A stretch of DNA of 64,000 nt from Himantopus leucocephalus (lineage: Eukaryota > Chordata > Aves > Charadriiformes > Recurvirostridae): NCBI GenBank assembly GCA_003993805.1, contig RSEF01000014.1:5519393-5583392 (forward strand). Reading direction: 5' to 3'. Below the pieces are notes generated by a model. It was not told the origin of the DNA. It worked only from the letters and a program-made list of their open reading frames with translations, and did no database searches. The translations under genes and the position numbers were made by a program. This document shows, one piece after another, positions 52,576-61,640 of the stretch. The stretch's first letter is position 1; every line of letters starts with the position of its first letter.

Positions 52576-55314
52576 GATGTTTAAATTTCTTTTCTTTTTT
52601 TTTTTTTGTTCTTCCAGTAGTAAACTCAGTTTAGCTGACAAGCACTGAAATCATGCGCTGGAGCACTCAGTGGCAGCTTTCACGTATTCTCCCACTTTCC
52701 TCCAGCAAGACCCTGTGCCCTGGCCCAGCACAGTGTCCCCTCTAGCAAACACCACCCTTCATCTTGTTTTGTCCCCGCGGACACAATTCCCTGAAGCAGG
52801 GCCGTCTCCTCCCAAGGACACAGAGCAGGCAGATCCTGCCTTATTGAGGCCACGATCCTATCAGATTTATCCCACATGCATTTTACTTTTAAATATTGCT
52901 ATGTAAAGAATGAGTTATTTACCAGGGCATCTAAGATGCTCCCCATCGCATGTAAGAAACCCCATCGAACTCATCCGTGAGATCCAATCAGCTGGTTCAC
53001 CAGCCCCAGAGCACGGCGCTTCATTCCCAGTGCTCTGGGGAGGGTGGCAAAGCCATTAGCACTCTTCAGGGTGGCAGCAGAGATGTCACCTCTGCAGAGG
53101 TTTATCCCAGAAGCAGCCCAAAGACCCATCAGACTGTATGATAGCACCTGACAGGTCTTTATTCCGTTTCGCTTAGGGCCAAAAGCCGGTTTGCAGAACG
53201 GCCGATGAAAAGCAATATCCACATCTGTCAGCACCCAGAGCAGGACGAGCCCTCCCGCATCCCCCCAGCCGCGGAGGCTTCACAGCAAACCAACAAGCAG
53301 TGGATCACGGGTGAAAAAAGGGGAGAGGGATGAAAAGGCAGGTGAGATGCCAGGAATCCAAAGCAGCAAACAATTGCTGAAGTGTCAGTTTTAAAGGAGT
53401 CTGAAAATAAGGTCATCCAGGTGAGACACTGATCTGGAGCGGGGCTGGGGGGGGGGAACCCACATAAATTAGATTTTGTTGGATAGCAGGGAGGAGAGCG
53501 GGGCTGATGGTACGAGTGCTGGAGCCCTTGGGCAGGCAGCTAATGGAAGAGCCCCATCCAAAGGGGACAGACCGCTGCCGCCCCTAACATCGTAGAAGAC
53601 AAGAAGTGACACATCTTTCCCTACCGGGGAGATTTCACCTGGGGACGGAGGAGAACCGTCTACCACCAGTGAAAAGCAGGAATGGTACTGTCACGTTTCT
53701 CCTAAAAAGGGAAAAAGAGGAAGAACAATCTGTCTTCCTCTGAAGCAATTTTCTTATATTTACTGAACAAAATTCAAAATGCTGAATAAAGCCCACACCT
53801 CACAATCTGCAACCCGTCGTCTAACACACGAGAGAATACAGCCTGTTCATGTGAGATTGATGTCAGCTTTACTGGAAGATCACAAGACCTGTAGTTTTCC
53901 ACCAAGTAACCCTTGGGAATAGGCACTGAACACCGACTGCTGCTTTATCCTCTGCTGATGGATGATGCACAATGCCAATTAACGCTTTAACGCTGGAAGT
54001 TCCAGTTTCTCCAGCTCTTTCCTAGCCTCTTTTAGTACAACAGACTTTTGAAGGCAAAGGAATAACTCAAACCCCAGGCTTAATGAGCCAAAAAGAAAAA
54101 CTTTGAAATGCTTAAAAAATCCACACATCAGAGCATTTAAAACATAACAGCAAATTTATCCTTTGACACGTCCAGCGAGCACAATGCAAAATTGATTGTA
54201 TAGAATTAAAACTATAACAAGGCAGCATGTAATAAGATCAGATGGTAAATAGGATTAATTCCGTTTTCTTTGGAAATATGAGTTCTGGCCTGTGTCACCA
54301 CAGAAAGCGGCTGAGCATACAAAAATGTTTGCCCACAATGTAAGACCACCCCAGAACTGGAATCAATTAACACTCTCATTATAGAAAACCTGATGCTGAA
54401 ACAGCAAGGAGCACAAATTAAAAATAAAAAAGAAACTAGCAGATGGATGGCAACCTATTAACAGTACAGCAGGGGCACACCAGCGCTGCCCTTCAGTGCC
54501 CCGGCAGAGTTGAGCAGAAGTCTAAGACGACGAGTTGTTGGCACTGCAGTTCATGACTTGGGTGTTAGAGCAGAGGTCTCTTTAGCACCTATTTACTAGC
54601 CAGTGATGCGTGCCCATCTTCTCATTAGAAATCAAATCAATCCAGTGTAAAACACGTCTCCAGAACGAGTGTCTACATCTTGGATACTGCTCAGGTTTTT
54701 TCTTGTGACTAGAAGAAGTTTCAGGAATCCCACAACTCGCCCATTAGCAAAAACACTGGTTCACAAAGCAGCTTAATGCTGACACCTCTTTTATTCCTGA
54801 GTACGAAGAATCGTATACAATAGTCATGAATCTGCATGTAAACCTCCCTACTGCCTGGTTTTGTGGCCTCTATTATTTTTGGTCCTTGAGGGAACTGCCA
54901 ATAAAATAGACAAACCCAGCAGAAAATTAACAGATATTATAAAAAACTAGTTTGTGGTAATTCTGTCTCATCTCATCTGCTTGTCCTTCACACACTTGAG
55001 ACTGAATCAAAGGCCCCCAAAGAAAGGAGTTAATTCAGTATGAAATTAAATGCTTGCTTCTGATCTAGAACTGCTAACAAAGAGAAAGCAAATTGCCAAA
55101 AAAAAGGAAGAAAGACCACTAGATCTCATCCAACGCTTGTTCCAGGTGAGTACGGAGACAGAGTGCCAAGACTAGCAGTAGCGATACAAACTTTTACAAT
55201 GCTTATTTGCTATTCATTTTTGAATATTTGGAGCTGATCCACGGTTTAAATGAACGAAGCTTTGCATATGTTACTGTAAAACAATTTTAAAAAACCCAGA
55301 AGATGAACACTTAC

Positions 55315-55371
55315 CATCTCTGCTCTTTGCTTATGATTTCCCACTTCTTCCAGAACTTGAGCCAGCTGAGC
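55315..55371 (-). CDS. MAD1L1: MAD1L1 internal exon (coiled coil, first of three in this window)
   Basis: MAD1 is the coiled-coil spindle assembly checkpoint protein that recruits MAD2 to unattached kinetochores. This 57-nt exon reads AQLAQVLEEVGNHKQRAEM on the minus strand. By recollection it aligns without gaps to human MAD1L1 residues about 454-472 (AQLSQALEELGGQKQRADM), 13 of 19 identical. In gene sense it is preceded by a tract of ten T and the acceptor gtcttgaag, and followed by a consensus donor GTAAGT. Both boundaries are phase 0, so the exon is a clean in-frame cassette. The leucine and valine spacing fits a parallel coiled coil. The upstream exon was not found between here and the right edge. 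The identification rests on this exon together with the next two; alone it would be too short to name. Frame and splice sites are seen directly, the family assignment is from knowledge of MAD1. Confidence 0.9.
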
Positions 55372-57223
55372 CTTCAAGACAAAAAAAAAATAGAAAATGA
55401 AGTCTAGGACGTATTTTTTGAGGTTTAATAAGGCTACGTTCCTCCCTCCCAACCAAAAAAGCCAGCAAGGGCAAGATGATTTTCACGGCCTTGTAAAGGA
55501 ATTATAAACGTTGGGTCTTGCTATGTGCTATCAGCATCCCATTCCACGAGACAATGCTGTCCCGAAGAGCCTGCAGCCTACATACACAAGAACAAACAGG
55601 TTTCTTGCAGAGAGGAAATCCACTGGATCAGCTACCCCAAATTTCCATCCCATGGTCCAGTCGGAGAACCATGCCTGTCTCCATGTCTTTGGAAGATGCA
55701 TAAAGAGTGGTCTAACACCCACCCAATTCTGCCACACTTAACTTTAGAGAAGGAAGAGGCTTGCTCCACAGCTCCGGAGAGTTGTGTTTGTGTGTGAAGG
55801 AAACTTCATGGAAAAGGTTCTGTTGAAGTTCTGGGGTACGGGGTTGGTTTTGGAAGCCTTCGAAACTGTTGTGGTAGAGTACAGAGCAAATCCTCTTCTG
55901 GAACTTTACCCTACTGAATTTCTGTGAGAAAAGGTCCCAATGCAAGGGTTTTTTTCTTTTTTAAGAGGAAATTTGAAATGTAAAGAATCTCAAACCAGAG
56001 TGGAAATATCTTGTTATCTCCGTATAATTTGGGGAGAAATGGGAATCTGACTCAGAGGAGGAGCTTTCAGAGTTTTGTTTACAAAAAAGAATTTTAAACG
56101 AAATGGGTATTTCAGAGGTAAGAGAAGCCATGTACACTACTTGAGTGTTACTACTTCTTTTATTTCACAACACTTTGCTAGCCTGCAATCAGCCTTTCTT
56201 TGGTTCACAGAAAGCCCCCAAAATAGTCACAACTGAAGACAGATAACCTAATTTAAATAATGCAAACAAACAAGACAAGAACTGAGAAATAAACCCAAAA
56301 AACTTTCCTACAAACCAATTCACGTATTTTCAAGCAGATATTCATTAAAACCCTCCGGAGTCCCTCTAACAATCTCTCGCCACACATGAAATGGGTCTTT
56401 TGAGTACTACATCCAAACCAGAGACAAATAGCAAGCAGTTTATTACAAAGAAAAGGAAAACATTAAGCTTTGAAGGCTAACTGCACCGAAATGCAAGCAA
56501 ACAAAAAAATTACAGTCTTAGGGTTCAGCACAGCGGAAGTTCAATTTTGCAAACAACCACCCAAACAGTTCAAGACTTCCCAGGCCCCCAAGCTCAGCAG
56601 AAACTGAAAAAGTTACAGATTCTTGCTGTGCGGGGCCTGGGACGATGTGACATTATTTAAGGAACAGACACTCAAATAAGATGAAAAGGGTTTTAATACA
56701 AGCCTGGGACCTGGCACAGGGAAATGAAACACGTTCATTAAACACCGCGGGAGATGCCAGTCCCCACCAAACACAGAGTGCGTGTACAAGCAAGTGAGAA
56801 GAAAAAATGAAATTATCACCAAGTTTGATGCTGAAGCATCAGGAAACTGTAAATTTGCAGAGATCTGGGAAAGATTTTTTTCCCCCGCTATTATTGAATC
56901 AGGTAGAATCACACCAGCAGGCTGGAGCCAGAAGAGAGTCACATGGAGAAGAATTAGAAAACATTCCCCTCAGAGACGTTATTTATGAGAGATGCTAGCA
57001 TAGCCTTTGCAAAACACCCCAAGACTGAACATTTTTGATCAACACCCCCAACTTTTCTGTATATTTAATAGCCCTCATCTATAGGAAGATGTGTATGACG
57101 TTTAGACACCTATTCTAAACTAGATGTAAAGAGCCATTAAGAATTAGATATTTGCTTACAGTAGCCATCACTCCTGAATCTGAGGGTCATTTCTCTGTTC
57201 AGCCTCCTGTTATCACAGCCTTG

Positions 57224-57430
57224 TACAGAACCACAGAGCCATTCAGACTGGAAGAGGCCAGTTCGACCCCCTGCTCAGAGCGGGGTCAGCTACATCAGGA
57301 TGCTCGGAGCTCTTGGTCAGCTGGGTTCGGAGAATCTCCAAGGAGGTGAACTCCAAAACCTCTCCGAGCAACCTGTGCCAAGCTTTGGTCACCTTCACGG
57401 TGGAAATATTTTCCTTTATAATATCAAGAG
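57224..57430 (-). mobile_element. CR1 LINE fragment
   Basis: Reverse-orientation CR1. ACAGAACCACAGAGCCATTC, AGACTGGAAGAGGCCAG, GCTCAGAGCGGGGTCAGCTA, AGAATCTCCAAGGAGGTGAA and CTCCGAGCAACCTGTGCCA are consecutive blocks of a CR1 subfamily that differs from the other copies in the window. It is moderately diverged, with a short internal deletion near the tail. Confidence 0.85.
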
Positions 57431-57689
57431 AACAGCACCCTAGGAACTTGTTTCACTCGATGGTATAAGAGCATTTTGAAGTACAAGACCTTGATAACAT
57501 TCAGAAAGAAAGGACAGAAAAGACCCTGACATATTTTACTTTAGGAAGAAGCTGCAAAAACATATAGACAGGAGAGAAATAATACAAAGGGATGGGAGAA
57601 ATCAGAAACACAAGCAGGAATTATTCCATACTTCACCTTATATATAATATGTCTTGAGGAAAATAACCAAATACAAACCTCTCAAGCCG

Positions 57690-57960
57690 CTATGCCAGCA
57701 GAGACCTAGGAGCAAACCTGGACAGCAAGTCCAACACAGCAGCGTGGTAACGGCAGATCAATATGATTTGGAGAAGCAATCAGATAAGAATTAAATCACA
57801 AAATAGGTTTTCTTCATTGCATTTATTTCTCGGCAGTTCATCTCAAAGGGTAAGAGTAGCTAACTAGTGGGAATTCGGAGAACAGCAACTAAACTTACTA
57901 GATTGCCGGAAGAAATGATTTATGAAGATTAAAAGATTTTTAAACGTATGGCTTGACTAC
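57690..57960 (+). mobile_element. Probable ancient CR1 ORF2 remnant
   Basis: The stretch around 57703 still translates to RDLGANLDSKSN, a recognisable CR1/L2-type reverse transcriptase C-terminal motif. About 57877-57940 resembles the following consensus block (GAGAACAGCAACTAAACTTA). It is very degraded and the two blocks are separated by unrecognised sequence, so this is tentative. Confidence 0.45.
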
Positions 57961-58029
57961 AACTCTCACAGAAGAGCAAAAGGGACATATTTAGTGCCTT
58001 TGGAGCCGTTACAATGATACAGCTGGAAA

Positions 58030-58170
58030 CGAGGAGGCTTTTCCAGCGCAGCTGATGCTGTCGGATGCGCTCGCCGCCCGCAGCCGGGACCCTCCCAGCC
58101 ACCCGCTCCCTGCCCGGCGCGAGGCAGAGCCCAAGCTCTCCCCGGGGTCCCCTGCGCCTGCTCTCTCCTG
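58030..58170. other. Small CpG-rich patch
   Basis: GC-rich stretch dense in CpG (GATGCGCTCGCCGCCCGCAG, CCCGGCGCGAGGC). A second patch follows at 58430-58540 (GGCCCCGGGCCGGCGCTGAG). Both stand out from the AT-rich neighbourhood. They could be a small intronic CpG island or remnants of a GC-rich insertion; no gene is visible. Confidence 0.5.
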
Positions 58171-58789
58171 CCTGTGAAACAGATGATCTGAATGCTTTAT
58201 CACATCCAGTTTGTAAACATTAGCCCTACCCCAGACTTTTTATTAGCTTAAATCAAATATTGAACCTAGCTCAGCTGTTAGAGGACAGCTGCTTGCGAAG
58301 TGATTCACTGCCATATTCCTCCTAGGCCACAAGAAAATACAACCTAATCACCAGCAGCATGACAGATGCACGCATTTTTAATTATGAAGAAGAAATTAGG
58401 CCCTGAACTTATTCCCACGTCTCACTTAATCAGAGTGCTGGGGAGGAGCTGGCAGCCACCACAGCCACGGACGGACGGAGCTGCAGAGGGCCCCGGGCCG
58501 GCGCTGAGCCCCCGCGCCAGCCCCGCCTCGGGCCTTTACCGGGAAAGACCTGACAGAAACAGTGTTACGTGGTTTCTTGGAATTTACCTTTTCAGGAATG
58601 AACTGCTGGATTTCTCCGTTCAGTCATCTCTGGCCACTTGCAGCCAACAAAAGCACGGGCATGACCCTGAGCCATTTTGGGGGCTGGGAAGGAGACGGCG
58701 CGCCCCGGCCCTCCCTGCGCCAGCAGGCATGGGAGCTGCTGGGGCAGTCTGCCAGTCCCACCTCAGGGTTTCGCACGGGGAAAAGCAAT

Positions 58790-59122
58790 GTCACAGAAGC
58801 ATGGAATGGTTTGGGTTGGAAGGGACCTTGAAGATCATCCAGNNNNNNNNNNNNNNNNNNNNNNNNNNNNNNNNNNNNNNNNNNNNNNNNNNNNNNNNNN
58901 NNNNNNNNNNNNNNNNNNNNNNNNNNNNNNNNNNNNNNNNNNCAGGCTGAACCCCCCCAACTCTCCCAGCCCGTCCTCCCAGCAGGGGGGCTCCATCCCT
59001 CTGACCATCTTCGTGGCCTCCTCTGGCCCCGCTCCACCAGCTCCACGTCCTTCTGCTGTTGGGACCCCCCGAGCTGGAGGCAGCACTGCAGGGGGGTCTC
59101 CCCAGAGCGGAGCAGAGGGGCC
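58790..59122 (-). mobile_element. CR1 LINE fragment spanning an assembly gap
   Basis: Reverse-orientation CR1. The tail side reads CATGGAATGGTTTGGGTTGG and GACCTTGAAGATCATCCAG before the gap. After it come CAGGCTGAACCCCCCCAACT, CCATCTTCGTGGCCTCCTCT and the GGAGGCAGCACTGCAGGGGG region. Both sides fit one element, so the gap is internal to it. The element ends at an ambiguous base (59123). Confidence 0.93.
58843..58942. other. Assembly gap (100 N) inside a CR1 copy
   Basis: Exactly 100 N. Left and right flanks are both CR1 sequence in the same reverse orientation, so the missing bases are most likely the GC-rich middle of that CR1 fragment. A further single N occurs at 59123. Confidence 0.98.
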
Positions 59123-60639
59123 NCAAGAGTGTGACTTTAAAGAGTCCCTCCTCACCTGCCTATGTCCTATGTTTACGTAGCTCAGCTTTGTTTCACGGCT
59201 TTTCGATTGCACACATTCACCTTTGGTATCTCAGGAATCTCTCAGTAGGACAGACTCACATGTTGAGTTTTCAGACTATGCATAGAAGTTAACTTAAAGC
59301 TCCAAGGAAATTCTCATTGCTTAATACACATGTTAAATTCCCACGGATCACTGAGCTCAAGCATTAAGAAATCTGATAAGCAAACAGATATTAAGAATCA
59401 GATATACAAATACGTGTAAAGTCCAATTTGCCCACTGAAGGCAGCACAAGCAGGTAAAAGAAAATCAAGTAGCAAAGCTGGGGAAAAAAAATCCTCTCAA
59501 GTATTCAGTCAATTACTTTAAGCCTCCAAAAAAAAAAGGGTTTGTCAATTCAAAACATTCATCTTACATGACAACACAGTCTAATCTACTGTCAATGCTA
59601 CTGTCACCCTCAAAGCGAGTGGCAGGAAAGGAGAGATAACCCGTGCTCCGGCCTCACCGGGATACAGCAGCTCAGGGCTGCTCTCTCAGAGGAGCGGGAA
59701 CGGTTTCCAAGGAGAGGAGCCGATTCGGCTCCTAAGGAGACGTTTCTGAATTGTTTAGCTTGCTTCCCTGCATCGATAATTTGGTTTCTATACCTTCCAA
59801 AAGTCCGCCTGCACTGACAGTGCTGGAGGAGGCTGGTCCGGGAGGGTTTAACGAAGGAAACTCGGGCAATCTGGTGCTTACAACGCAGGTGTTAACGCCG
59901 ATCACATCAACAGCCCCACGCTCTTCTCCGGGGGCTGCACGTGAGCCGACTGCCCTGACCGACAGGCAAGCAGCTCAAATGTGAGACTCACTCGTAGGAA
60001 AAAATTAGCTACTCAATCTCTAATGAACAGTCTTTCTCCACACAACAATACCCTCCGCTCTACAAGCAATTAGCAAATCGAAGCGCTCTCTTTGTGGACC
60101 TGCATTAATTTACTCCTCGATGTTGCACATTAAATAGCTCATAGGTACAGCACAGCACAGTAGTAGTGCCAGCCAAAGCCATAAAATTAAAGCTTGCTTC
60201 AAAGAGTTAGGGAAGCAAAATTATGCGTGCTGCATACTGGGAATAAATCAAAACAACCTTCATTTGGAAACATCATTTTAGTCTTATGCTTTCATCAAAA
60301 AACATGATTATCTTAACAGTTGCATTAATAAAACGTAGATACAAGGGAGAGAAACAAGCAGCACATTCACTACCTCAAATTAAAAAGAGTCATTTTTATC
60401 CTTCCTCGTCAGGGTGAAATACCTGGGAACGTACACAGCCGCCTTTTCCAGGGTTGTGCTTTCCCAGCTCTAACTCCCCCCGCGGGTCCCCAGAAGAAGG
60501 TCCCTTGTCGGAGGGGCAGTACCCCCACGGGGGGGCAGAGGGGGAGGTTCAGCCTGGCAGAGCTGTAACACAGCTGCAAAACACGGCGTTTTTACAGCAC
60601 GCCGCAGCCCAGGACACCCTTAGCAGTGTTTTAGATGCA

Positions 60640-60970
60640 ACAGTTGTATGCAAATTCAAGTCAAGTGTGATGATTGGCAAATTTAGGTATAATGTTAATT
60701 AATAGCTATTTCAAATTAATTAACTTCTAAGATAAATTTTTGCCTCTCCTCTTTGAGAAAGTTAATACACAATTCAAATTTACAAGGCTGTATCGGCTTC
60801 CAATCACAGAAATATGCAATCTGATATGTTCTAACATGCCAAATCATTTCAGTTTCCTGGTGCTGGCTGCCCTCTATTCCCCGGGTAATTTCCCAGTAAC
60901 TTATTTATCTAATCACTGACAAAAGAAGATATAAGATGAAGCTCCTCGGCTCATGCTAGATGGCCTTAAT
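60640..60970. promoter_or_regulatory. Candidate conserved AT-rich element (octamer plus homeodomain words)
   Basis: Octamer ATGCAAAT at 60648-60655, GTTAATTAATAG at 60694-60705, AATTAATTAA at 60714-60723, a CCAATCA word and TTATCTAATCA further on. It is non-repetitive. Tentative, on motif content only. Confidence 0.3.
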
Positions 60971-61439
60971 GTGTGGCTAAAGTGTGATGTGACCTATAAC
61001 ACAGTCCAAGACAGCGTATCTTACCTGATGCCATAAGCTGGGGAAGAAGATTAAAAAAAAAGCACAACATCGCCTCTTTCTATCAGATTCAGGAGATGCA
61101 AGGAAAACACGGTGCATCAAAGCTGCAGTGGAAATACAGAAGGAAACGCCAAAATGCTCCCAGGACAATTCTGGTAAGGAAAGCACTGATTGTAACGCTT
61201 ACAATACAATCATAAATTTAAAAACATATAGCTCTATGCACCACGCTGATGAACTACATGGAACAACAGAGAAATATCATGAGAATACTTCGAAACGAAG
61301 GTTGCAATCCCTAATTCTCTCACAAAGATATTTTCATAAGATTCTGGCTTGTAGTTAAAACAGGAGGAAAACTTTGATTTCACAAACGCCACAGACAGCT
61401 TACTTATGGGGCTGGCGGAGACGGAGGCAGAAGTAACTC

Positions 61440-61640
61440 AGCCACTTGCAGTCAGCCTCCAGTTTATTTGCATACTGTGATCCTGCATATTAAAATATTG
61501 TGAGAGCTGAAATGAAATTTTCATTAGTGTTCAATCTGAAATCTCACCCGTGGGATTCAACTTCCAACAGTTAATGCATGCATTTGCCTGTTTATCCTTT
61601 AAAGTTATATATCCATTTATACGATGCCAGCCAATACCTT
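61440..61640. promoter_or_regulatory. Candidate AT-rich element with octamer site
   Basis: Perfect octamer ATTTGCAT at 61466-61473 and an ATGCATGCATTTGC stretch near 61575. Non-repetitive. Weak evidence. Confidence 0.2.

Larger units (their letters stand above)
35329..55314 (-). other. MAD1L1: MAD1L1 intron, about 20 kb, phase 0
   Basis: The donor GTAAGT lies at 55314 going down and the acceptor CTGCAG ends at 35329. The intron contains CR1 fragments (40.85-41.83, 47.98-48.14, 49.69-50.09 kb), a GATA-motif cluster near 36.8 kb, a C-rich tract at 43.6-43.9 kb and a homeodomain-motif cluster at 52.38-52.60 kb. Other stretches (35.4-36.7, 37.1-40.8, 41.9-43.5, 43.9-47.9, 48.2-49.6, 50.1-52.3, 52.7-55.3 kb) show only short open frames without family similarity that I recognise and isolated homopolymer runs. 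Confidence 0.85.

Noticed and set aside
60977..61186. 69-codon minus-strand open frame considered as the missing upstream MAD1L1 exon
   Set aside because: No similarity to the human SYDSELTP..AEME region; only the splice-site pair at 61025-61037 within it is notable.
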